Shown here piece by piece: positions 51,701 through 63,700 of a DNA stretch of 64,000 bases. How positions within the stretch are numbered: position 1 is the first letter of the stretch; each line of letters opens with the position of its first letter. Under the pieces are notes generated by a model. It made no database searches. It saw nothing but the letters and a program-made list of their open reading frames with translations, and was not told the DNA's origin. Where the stretch lies: positions 25,991,670-26,055,669 of the forward strand of contig NC_049981.1 of assembly GCF_000003815.2 (NCBI RefSeq), read 5' to 3'. Source of the DNA: Branchiostoma floridae (lineage: Eukaryota; Chordata; Leptocardii; Amphioxiformes; Branchiostomatidae). The position numbers were made by a program, and so were the translations under genes.

Positions 51701-54700
51701 CCACTTTATTGTCTATATCAATTATCAGTATTACCATGCATGTCTATTGTAATGAATTAGTTAAAACAATGAACACAGTGATGAAAGACACGTTAAATGG
51801 AAACAAAAGTTTTTAAATTTATTTCCTGTAAAATGCTTGACATTCTGTTTTTTTCTTTTCATTTTCCTGATTGTGGTATATGAGTTCAACTCAGTCAGTG
51901 AGAATAAAAACTTATGACTTAAATGGTATGAAGTCTTGGATGATGCAACATAAACAGAGTGGACAGGAACAAACCATGACTCAACAAAACTGTTTGCTGA
52001 TGTAAAGAGAATATAGAGACTAAAAGACTTGTAAACAAATTCTTTCACAAGATTCATTTTGAAATGCCCAGGTTGCTATTGAAATGAAAAATGTGGATAA
52101 GAATTAAGCTCCAGGGGGATGATCTTAGAATAAACAATGGCTGTAATCATGCACTAGAAGGTAAACAGTTGTATTGGGCCTTCTGTTGTGCAAAGGTGTA
52201 TGATATCGTTTGTCCTACCGCAGGTGAGGCAAATCGGACAGCCTTTTCCACAGACAGGTCACCAAACAAGCTGTCCAAGTCCTCTGCTGCCTTCACACCA
52301 CAGAGACACAAAACAAAGACATTTGTGTTTACATGTGTCAATGCTCATGGTATTCATTATTGCAGTGCAGGTACGGTCAAGGTGCTTTTATATGATAAAA
52401 GCTCCTTGGTACGGTCAAACCAGCTGCTGTACCAGTGTCCACCTCTAAATGTAAGGACCACCTGGCCCGTATGACCCCTTTTTGATGGTCCTTTAGATGA
52501 TTTTTCCAATTGACACAGGTATGAAAAAACCTGCCTATACTGTAGCCTTGTATCCAGCCATATTATAGCTTCAAGTTTCTTCTGCTCACAAATATGGAGA
52601 GGACAAAGGAGAGTCTGGAGCTATAAAAAAAAAATTAGTATTATATGGCTGGATACCAGGCTACCTAATATACTGACCATCTGTCCATCTGACCATGGTC
52701 CTCTGATCTTAAGTGGTACCATTGATATTGTGTGCCCATAGCCCATTTTTGCAGCCATGAAGTAACAGTGCAGGATGTCCAATTGTGCCATGTACCATGA
52801 CCAGTGTACAGCTACAAGTAATAGTTGTCTGCAGTACATGATCAAGTTTTGGTGCATCTTAATACTTTGGTGCATTTTCATTCTTTTGTCAGGCATTGGG
52901 GGCGCAGACTTGTGCAGTGAGTAAAAAAAAAAAATCAACTAACAACTGCAAGTCATAACTACCAGTATCATTTTACTGTCCATAACAGGTGATCAAATCT
53001 TGACATGCATTGAAGGTGCAGAATGATGCAGTGATGAGTGTAAAGAAACTTTAACTAACAGCTCCCTGGCATTATAGCATCAACTGTCCATAGCAGGTGA
53101 TCAAATCTTGACAGGCATTGGAGGTGCAGAATGATGCAGGGTGTAAAGAAACTTGCACTACCGGTAACACCTCCCTGGCATTATAACTACCAGCATCAAC
53201 TGTCTATGTTGGGTGATCAAGTTCTGGTGCTTCTCCTGTCAGGCACTGAAGGTGCAGAGTGGTGCTGGGAGTAAAGAAACTGGAACTAACAGCTCCTGCG
53301 GCCCTGGCTGCCTGCTGCAGGTTTGGTGGAACGACTGGCTCGCTCATCTCGCTGCTAGATCTGCTCATCTGAGAGTCGGCTCTCCCTCCTTCTCCATCAT
53401 CCATGATGGGGCTGAAGGGTGCTGCGGAACCAGACCGGGCGCAACCAGGCATCCCGCTACCAGCTCTCGACGGCGGCGTGCCAAGGCGACTGCCGTTCCG
53501 TGTACTCTTTGGAACGTCAATGAATCTTGGTTCTCCGGTATGACACATGCCTCCGTCTGGTTGGACTAACTCGTTGGGCGAGTCACAGCTGCCACCTGAC
53601 GGGCCGAGCATCGGAGGTCCATCCATTGGACCACCCTGTGGCATCATGTCAGCTGTTGTGGGATGCCCCATGTCAGGAGAGAAGGGCTTGGGACTTTCCT
53701 GTAGATATGAGTAGTCCTCTCAACATTGGTACATGTAATTCATCCTTAGTGAATATCTAGCCTCATTGATGTGGGTGTTTTGACACCATCCAGAATTCAC
53801 TAGAATATGTCTTCTTTTTTTATAGCAGTTTTTGTGTGAAGCCCCAAATACTCTTAACTCAGGCCTGAATACTTTTTCACTAGTATTTTACATACAAAAT
53901 ATAGAACACTTTTGTGGCCTACAAAATGCGGGTGTTATCCAAAATCCTGATTCCTTAGTTTGCAAGAGTCTTACTTCTTTTTGAATGAGATATTGGACTT
54001 GTATAAAAAGGGCCATGCATATTTTATGTACTAGTATCAAGTATGTAGTCAATTGAAATTTATGCCATACATCATATTGCTCAAACACAAAGGGAACAAT
54101 GGACTTGATAACAGACCTGAGTACTCTATTGTATGGGGAAGGTGCTTTATGAGTTATGAATTGGGAGTGGTCATGCATAATTAATATTCAACAAGCAGAC
54201 TGAAAGGAAAGGAAATGTATGTCTGTCATGAACAGAAAAGATACGGTCATTTTGTGATATATGCTTGGCTGTGGTACTTGTGTCTATCAGTACCATATGA
54301 AAAGTAAGCCAGGGCTTGGTTGAAGGTCAAAAGAGGATTAACCCACATCATATATGATGCAAGAGAAATTATAATTGTCTTTTTGTTGGTGCTGTGTAAA
54401 GTCATTGAAAATGAAAGATATGAAGAAAACTCCATGAAAATGGATAGACAAAGATATGAACTAATGCAAGCATGTTTTGGCCAACTGTTGGTCCTTATGG
54501 ATGTAATATCTGTCAGTCTATTCAACACTGTTAATTCCTTTTGTTCACCTTGACAGAAAAATTCCATGGTAATGCTGTATTTATATAAAATAGAATGCAC
54601 TTTATCCCAATAGGAGATATAACATTGACTTGTGATTAACAGTGCATTCTGTATTTTGATGGATGGCTGTGTCCTTTGCTTGATTTTAATATCATCCTTC

Positions 54701-57700
54701 AGGCCTTGTAGGTATTCACATTCCTCTCATGCCAGTCCCACGGCTAGCGATGCCCCTGGTGTATTGGGCTGCAATCCATCCTTTTCACTGCTTTAGTGCT
54801 TTCTAGACATCAGCTAATCAGATACCCTTCTTCCTGCCCACCAGTATCGTGACCATCTAATGTCAAGAGGCAACATGATTGGCTTGTGGGGGACAGTCAG
54901 TGTCTGATTGGCTGACAGCCGGTCAGCGCTAAGGCAGCAAAAAGAACACAACACAGGCCAGGATGCCAAGGCAGTGGGCCTGGCATGAGAGGATGTGATG
55001 ATATTAACATAGAGTGTGTATTTTTTCACAGACGACTTACTGTCATGTCAGGCGACCAGGGTTGGCCGTCCTGCAGCAGCACATCCGGCCGGAGATCAGG
55101 GTGGAAGGGGTTATCCCAGGACATCCCAAACTATGGGTCCATGGAGCAGCATGAGGGGACAGACAGTGTTTACAGACCAGTGAAAGCAAGAGGATAGTCA
55201 TGCCATAGACCGTGTATTTAGAGGAAATATCTCTTAGGGGCAACCTGATAGCAATGTATTGCTACACCTTCATGACTACAAAATCTCTAAAAAATGCAGA
55301 GCCTGTTGAACCAGCATGTGGTGATGGTAAAGAGGCAGTTGGAAATTGTCAAAAATTGGAATAATGTGGCATCCATTCAGTAATTGTGCATGTTCATTGT
55401 GCTTGGTAATTCCTTTTTGTCTTTCGCCGCGCTTCCGCGGCGAAAGGCAATCAGACTGATATTAGATTGCTGTCCGTCTGTCCGTCCGTCCGTCCGGGTC
55501 GACCATGCCATACCGTGCTAGCGAGATATTCTACCCTGCAGATTCGATGGTATTGCCAAAGGCCATGCAAGTACTAGTATGTATGACATACGTATCGGCC
55601 TGCCATGAATGTGCAGCTTGGTTTATACATGGCTTATTAGCAGGAATAAAGGACCTGCAATGTGCCCTGCACAACGTATTTGTAGACGTCTATTCAACCA
55701 AAGACCTCCGCGATTCAACTTGTACTATATCTGCAAGGTAAAGAGAAAACATTTAAGGTATCTTTGCGTACGTGTATTCGATGGATATCAGTCACACTTC
55801 GTTTCTCTTAGTGAACGCGGCGCGTACGAAAGGGTCCAAACGTTGTGGTGTCTTTCCTCCCAGTAGGTAGGGGTAGGTCGGACCTTATGATTAGGCGGTC
55901 AAGAAACACTGGGCAAGTTCCAAGGACGTTATCGTCCTTGGCAAGTTCAGAGCATAACAACGTTACAATGCCAGCAGTTGAAGGAAATCTTCATCTCACA
56001 ATCTGTCACTACCACACGGCAATATTGCAATGTAATTGTGGAATATAGCGTTTTTCGTGTGCGTAGAAATGAAAAAGAAATTTTCTTTGACACGGGTGGG
56101 CGCAAAGCATCATGGGGCAGCAAAGAAAGTAGATAGCGGGGAACCCCCTACAGCTGTAGGATCAACCAATCAGAGGTGCGTATTGCGATCACGTGCACGT
56201 CTTAGCTAGCTGCAAGCGTAAAAAATCCTGGAATTGGGCGGGCAGTCTTCAATCCCAGTGTCAAAGATATTTCCACGGCTTGCGGAGCTAGCGGCAATGC
56301 GAAAAAAATCCTCGGCTTGCGCTGAGGAACTGGGCGGGCAGTCTTCAGTCCCAATGCCGTCGACTGGACAGCGGCAAGCACGTCGCTAGCTCGTGAAACA
56401 CACAATGACGTAATTGCTGTTTGTTTTACTAGGGGTGAAACCGTCATTTCACCATGTTTCACTCTTTTGTCACGTAGGTGCAATATTTGCTTTCACCCTT
56501 TCATATTTACATGGGAACAATGCGAATCCGGGTGACACATTTTCACCGTGTTTCACCAACATTCACCCATTATGTGCCATTTTCACCGTACGCCGTGTGG
56601 TAATGATCAAGGAGGTTAAAAAGAGATGGTAGTTGCAATGGAAAGAGATCCTAAAATCTTCCTAAACTTCAACCTACACAAGAACAGCATCGGCTGTCCC
56701 GACATAGTCAGGAGAAAAGCAAGGTAAGGGGTGGACACAATAAACTATACAGCAAAATATGACTCTTAGCAAGGAGGTTAACCTCGTTGCTTTTAGTCCT
56801 TCTTTAACCTCCTTGCTTTTAGTCTTCAGATGCGCCATATGCATGACGGGTAAAATGTTGATTTGTACCTGTTTTTACAGATTTCATGTTTTTAAGAAAC
56901 TGACAAATGTCGTAAGTGTTGTCCAAAATTTAACATTATTTGGCGGATATCCACAGTATTTGTTGTAGCATTCTAAAGCTATGAAAACTTCATAACTAAA
57001 TAAAATGATAACATGCTCTTGGCCACAAAAGAAGTGACCAACAGTAATTATATTGTCTGGCTATGTTACATTTGCTATTTGACCTGGAGTCCAAATTTCT
57101 GGAGAATCATTATTTGTTTGATTGTTTGGTTGTTTGGAGGTTTGGTTGTTGAACCTCATATTTAAAACAAGGAGAGTTTTCGGTTTTTACAGTGAGTAGG
57201 TTAGTTCCAGTGCCACAAAGCCTGTGTCTACATCGAACATGTGTCTAGTTGTAACATATTTTGATTACCCCACAACTCGCTCATTTTTGCATCCCCTTTC
57301 CTTACAGAGAGAGCATTAAGCAGGTAGCTAAGCTGTTGGTGCAGATCCATGCCTTGGACCACGCCCTGCAGGTCGCCAGAGAACACAGCCTCAAGGATCT
57401 CAAACAGATGGTTGTCGGGCGGTAGCACATGGTTACCACACAGGATACTATACATCCTTCAGAAACTTGGGAACATGGGATTTCAAAAAACTTACCACCT
57501 GTAGCTTTTACACTGGTCAGCTTGTGGTCATCTCATATGGTAAAGGATATCTAGTCCATTGTATAGTAAGTCCTTTCATGAACTAGTGATATTGAGTAGC
57601 ACAAACTTAGATGGGGGAGGGGAGGACCAGGTCGGATCAAAGAAATCTCCAATTGTTTCCATCTCATGTGAACTGGGTTGACAGACATGATGTAAGATTT

Positions 57701-60700
57701 TGGTGTAGAAATGGCCATTGTAACAAACCTATAATTACCGGTATGTAATTTTAGTACGCCTTATTCTTATAAAGGATTCATACCTTCTGTAACATCTGGA
57801 GTCTGTACATGTTCATAGTGTGTACTGGTGCAGTCTCTCTGCTAGCAGGTAGTGAAGAAATACAGTCAGAATATGATGTCCTTTCCACTTTTACATTGTA
57901 CAACTCAAGTGATGGCTATCATGAGGAAATATCTGCCTTTGATCAACATTCATTGAACGGAAAAAAAGCATCCATCCTGAATCTTAGCACATTCTAATCG
58001 TGTTTGGTGAAGACTGGTGACAGTGTATAGATTGACTTGAGTAGGGAACTGTGAGCATTGTACATACAGGAAAGATGTGAAAGCTATATACAATGTATCT
58101 ACTGAGTTTTGTGGAGGTCTACTGTCAAAAGAGTCAAATAAAACTTGATTTTTTTTTTTTGCATACAAAAATCGTTACCGACTGAATTTGTCAGTTATTC
58201 TATTTATGAATCTCCTAAAGGCACAGCATCAAGTTCTCTGACGAGGTCTTTTTTAACCTCCTTGGTGTTATTAAACAGCCGTCGGGGTCTCGCTGGCGGC
58301 GTCTCGCGTCCTCCCCAGCCATGTGGAAATTTTGGAAGGTCGGTGACCGGAGAGAGCTCGCCCGGAACGTCGCATGTATAGACAACTACTTTTGTATAGT
58401 TGCATATGTTGGAACAAATAGCAATTTATTACAGGCCTGCGATAACAAAACCTACTAGTATATTGTTTTCGTTGGCGTCCATGGGCGCCACCATTTTGTC
58501 CCAAGGGAGTGTCGCATGTTGGGAAGGGGTGTCGCGATTTTGATGTGTTATTACGATGTTACAATTTTAGGACCATATATCCGTGCACAAAATAAAGCGC
58601 TTATATACCGACGCTTTCGATCAGTCCTCTGATCCTTCTCAAGTTGAAATGACCCAGAGCCTAAGTCACGATGTGGAGAATTACCTCTATGAAATCCAGA
58701 ATTGTGCAGAGATCTGACGTGGGGTGGGTGGCGGTTGCATGTGGAAAATTGCTTACTACTCGAAATTTCAAGGGATCTTCGTGGAAGAAACTTCAACAAA
58801 AGTGTATCCCTCTTTGATATATGTAAAATACACTGACTAATATTTTATCTAATTGATTTCAAATGAGAAGATTCCAAGCTACCCCGATGGAGTGAGTTTG
58901 TGGCCCATAACCACTGACGTAATGAATCAAAATCTCAATAATTTTGCTTTCCGAAAAGAAATGAAACGTTCCTTTCAACATACCACAATGAAACTGCATT
59001 TGCATTTTGAAACTCATTAAGTACAATTTTATTAACAGACACAGACCTGACAAAAATCAGTAAACTGGATGCTGCACCAATTAGAAAATGAACACATTAT
59101 ATCAGCAGGCATCTATACGTTTAAGGGCTTACTGGTGCAATAAATTACGAGAACAAATTGAATAAACTTTGTACGTCAACGTACAGAACAAGTGTTGTTC
59201 ACATGAACATAGGACTTTATAACACCAGTGGTAATCAGATACTCCACTAATTCCTTAGTAGCGAAATGGACAATTGTTTTGAGTATCGCCCCTTCAAAAG
59301 TTTGCACAGACCATCAAGTCCGGACCTGCACCTGATCCTTTGTACCTGTACCTGAATTTTCTGTTCCAGTACCCACCCCTAGTTCATACCATTGAAACTG
59401 TTCTGAAACTCATCTGGTAAAAGTTTTACTTACTCAATATAAGTAAGCGAAAGACCAGCTTTTTTTAAAAGCTCTTGTTTATTAACAAGGTTGATGTTCT
59501 GTAATTTTTTTTGCCCATGCTGATAGTCTTCCATACTCCCCACTTCACACAACTGTCACAGCCTCAAGTGTAAAAGGGGTTTAAGCAATGGTTAATGTTT
59601 CGGATTCCACAGTAACAGTTTGTGCACTACTTCATCCTTTTTCCTCCAGCAGTGTCCTGCAAAACGCAGTCTCCTTTGCCGAAAAGCGTCTACTCAAGCC
59701 ATACTTTGCACACGATTGGCAGGTACTTCATTAGTGACTAGCTCCTAATGTTTCAGACACCTGACGCTGGCGTGCCACCTCTTTTCAGTGGCAGCGACCT
59801 GTTTCATAAAGGCCACCATGTCCAGTTTTTGTTCCAGCCCAGGACCTCTCTCTCAGGCATCACCCAATCTGCCATTTCTCCATTTTCTTAGGGATGAAGT
59901 TTCCCCCACTTTGTGTAACAAATAGGGCAGCAGGGAACCTTTAACTGAGGAGAGACAAATCTTTAACTCCAGACAGTACAAAGCGCTTCTGGATCAAGTG
60001 TTGTTGAAAACACTAAGACTCCGGCACTGTGAAACTTTATATGCTGGCAAAATAAATAAAGACAGGGGAGGTTTTGTGCAAGGGTGGTGAGCATGTTTGT
60101 CTGTTGTATCTACTGTGTGGGCAGATCACCCCGACCAATCGAATGGGGACATCCCTCGCGAATGTGCACACTCCTCTAGAAAATAGGACACTCCTCAAGC
60201 GTACCTGCCCTGATTACCTGGACCGCCAATTGTTCTTTGGCCCAATTTCTAGCGTGGGGGGAAGATTACTTTGCTTTGTGACTTGCTAATCTGTAATTAT
60301 CCTCTCGTGACGGCTCATTTTCTATCCGGCTTAGTACCTATAATTCAGAGCCCCCCAATCAAAAGCAATTCACAAAACTTACAAAAGTCAAGTCAATATA
60401 TTGCAACCTGCTGTTTCTTTGGTCCAGAATGAATGTTTGAAAAAGGGTCCATGTTTTAGTGCAAAAACTGTATCCACAGAGTTATGAGGAATTGTGTTCG
60501 GGAACACACCAAATTCACCATGGAAATGCCATGGCAACGGAATCTGTCAGTGGGTGACTGCCAGCCTTTCATTCACTCATCCTTTTGTAAACACCAAAAA
60601 ATTACCCCTGTCATTTCCTTTGTGGTGCAATTAATGCAATTTGAACGCTCTGCGTGCCTGGCACAATGCTTCATCTGACAACATGTTTCTATAGTTTTGT

Positions 60701-63700
60701 GAGCTAGAATTCCGACTGCGAGGTACCTTTCTTCAAATGGATATTTCACTTCGGCAGCTACTTTGATGACCACTGGGGTGTGACAAAACGGAAGATGCAA
60801 CCATGGTTAAGAATTTGTATGGGAAGATCTTAAGCAGCCGGATGTCTCCATGGTGACACACTACATCGCTTGGGAATGACGTATTCAGTCGCCGCGTCTG
60901 TTTGGCGCTGATTACGATCTTTAAGTAGACGAGGGTGTAGACGTGTGGGCTAAATTTTCAATAGTGAGCTAATTTGTGCACACACAGAAAAGACCTGAAG
61001 TGCCTATAAGTGTCATACTTCTGTCTTAGTTTATGTACAAGACGTCGGCAGGTGTGTCCGGTGTGTTTGTTCTCACCGAGTGGGGTCTTTCTCACCGCAG
61101 GTAAAGGGTAAATACGGGTGAAATTGAGCGGGTTCGTCCGTCTAAACATCAGACTCCGTGCGTATAATTGGTGACGATAGGTCGTGACTATTGGGCCGTT
61201 CGGCCAGATTTAGCGTGACGCCGTGGAAAAACAGGTGCTATTCAGGTACCTGACACGACGGGAGAATCGTGGCGGTCTGCATACTGCTTTGTGTTCAGAC
61301 ATTTTTTTTCGCATGAATTGGATGGAAGGAATGTGAATGGAGTTATTTTTTTCAGAAATATGAGTATGAAACATACTCATAATGAGGCTAATGCTTGTTT
61401 CCCTCCATACATCGTAATGCGGCAAGCTCGTTGCCAGGAGCAGCCAGTTCCAAACGAAACGCCCCTTACTAGTGGGCCGTGGACAACTCCTGTAACTAGG
61501 GCACACGCATTAAGTAACTGTTATCATTCCAGACTGCCTTTTAAAGGGAAGTTTTTCTTGTGCTTCAGGGGTAAAAATGGCAGTTCACGGCCGTGTGGAG
61601 CTCAAAAGACCACGGCCAGGGGCCGTTTTAATGTTCGTTTGGCCACGGATTCAGCTGTTTGGAGAGCACACAATGAATCTGTAGCTAGGATCATTCCGGA
61701 ACACCTATAGGCCAGTTGTGACGTGGGCTCCGACGTGATTAAAGATAATGGTACTTTTATAACAGCAATCGTTGTCAAAAGGACAAAAACACACACCTGC
61801 GCTTTGTTGCTAACTATAACGACGCGGTAATGCAAGACGTCGTACTTACACGGTTCACGGGTTACACCAAGCAACTCTCTTAGTACCTTAACATTTGTGA
61901 GTGCTAATAAAGTCGAAACTTGCCCAGTGCTAGATCGTATAAAAATGGTGTACACAAGTCCTTGTAAATGGTTGCAATCTTTGTCGACAATGAAGGGCGC
62001 ACGTACAGTACAGGGCACGCCCAAGACTTGCGATGTCGCAAGGGGTTTATAAATATGAACTCCTGCCGTGCCCAAAGCGAGGATATAATTGGGCGCTTAT
62101 CAAAGTTGATGGGTGAGATTTTGGAGACGGCGTCATTTTAAGCACGATTAGGCCTTATTCGGTGTTTAGAAGCTCGGCGAGAGCTAACTTATCGAGCGTT
62201 CTTGCTGGGAAAATCAGGCGAGCTTTTAAAATGATAACGGAGACCAAACAAATGTTAGATAAATGATCTGGTAGATCTAATACAATTAATTATTTGTGCC
62301 AGTACGCGCATTGATGATGGCGACATTATTGCGTGTGGATTGTTCTGGAGTGTTCTTTATCAGCGCCGCTTCTTGAGTTATGGATGGGAGATATTTTTGG
62401 TAGTCTGGACTCTCTGGTTGTAGGAGAGCACACTCTCTTTCACTCACCCTTACCGGTAGATATCGATAGCAAAAATGGGCTTGTAACTTTTGGAAGTCGG
62501 ACTGTCAGAAAATTGCAGCGCATTCGGGCTGAGCTGTGACTAGCTATCCACCTTCCACCATATTCGGACAACCTTCTTTTGCAATGTATTTGTTTAAAAA
62601 AAAGACTTCTATGGAGTAGTAAGAACTTGAGGGAGGATTGGTAAGTGAAACATGTCCGGCCGCGAAACAAGCAAGGGGCTGACACGTCATGTACCTTATA
62701 CACCTGACTACCGCCCGTCTGGCCTTCCTACACACCTTGATAGTTTTTATGACATTTAGGGTTGCAATTCCTACTCCAGTAAACAGTGTTTGTATTCAAG
62801 AGTTTATGGTGCGTAAACTTATGCCCAAGTTTACAAGTTAAAGGAGATCGCGGTGATTGCCACCTGCGGGCCCGGCCCGACGTGCGGCAGGTGCGGGCCG
62901 ACTCACCTCCTTCTGTGCCAGCCGCTGCAGCGCCACTTGCTTCCGGTCGAGCACCTGCTGCCTCCGCAGCGCTTCCAGGTGATACGCCCCGCAGGTAGTC
63001 GTCATGTCGTCCGCCTACACCTTCCTGCACACACACCGAGCCGAAATAACGAGCGGATCACTGCCGTATCGCGAGCTGAAGTGACGAGAAAATTCCGATG
63101 GTAGGCGGCCAGGTGAGCCTCTGTTTGCATTGCCGTGAATAGGCCCACCTCTCGGCTTCCCCGTCGGCATGGCAACGGGCGTGCAGGGCGCATGCGCTGT
63201 GCGTATGAATAGAAGGACGTGCCCATTCTGGTTTTCTGTTGACGGGGGATCAATTACCTGGACTTTAGCCCACATTATTGAAAACAAATAAGACGACGTT
63301 ATAACAATACGCCTGCCTGGGTGTCGCAAAATTACCTAGCTACATGTAAATACTATTCTGGGATATATGTTTCAGTGGTTACGTCTGTGATCTTGTTAAC
63401 TGTCTAAGTCTTCTTTATCGAGACGTGTTGGTAATTTCAGAAATATATTATAAAACTTAATCAGTAAGAATTTACTCTTGCCTTTTCCCAACTGTGCAAT
63501 CTTTGTCGAAATTCTGAAACGAACCTAATAACCTTAATATTGCCCTACGTCCATTCGCCATTTGAAAATATTATAGTAATTCATAGCAGACATATTTATG
63601 TGCAAGTAAGTATATAAGCTCAAGATATTCTGACATACATGGAACAATTGGGATGTTGAGTCAGCTTTAATCTACCTGAGCTCTCATTTCACAATAAACA

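Noticed and set aside
53204-53290. Continuation of the 408-base exon beyond its donor
   Set aside because: The frame stays open to 53204, but that part is the first tandem unit and is repeated in the intron. Ending at 53291 keeps phase 0 with the next exon.
58590-58800. Possible transposon-like coding remnant
   Set aside because: The plus strand reads DAFDQSSDPSQVEMTQS and similar, reminiscent of dispersed repeats in invertebrates, but I could not define ends, duplications or a domain.
61291-61710. 139-codon open frame on the plus strand
   Set aside because: Overlaps the previous frame on the other strand, no recognisable motif and no promoter or splice evidence.
61602-62075. 157-codon open frame on the minus strand
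   Set aside because: Longest uninterrupted frame in the region, but residue composition is not protein-like, no domain is visible, there are no flanking splice signals, and it lies in a large intron. Most likely chance.
62728-63036. Alternative frame across the 63014-62907 exon (Gly/Ala/Glu-rich)
   Set aside because: Low-complexity reading. The chosen frame gives a regular helix, an exact 108-base exon and phases that match both neighbours.
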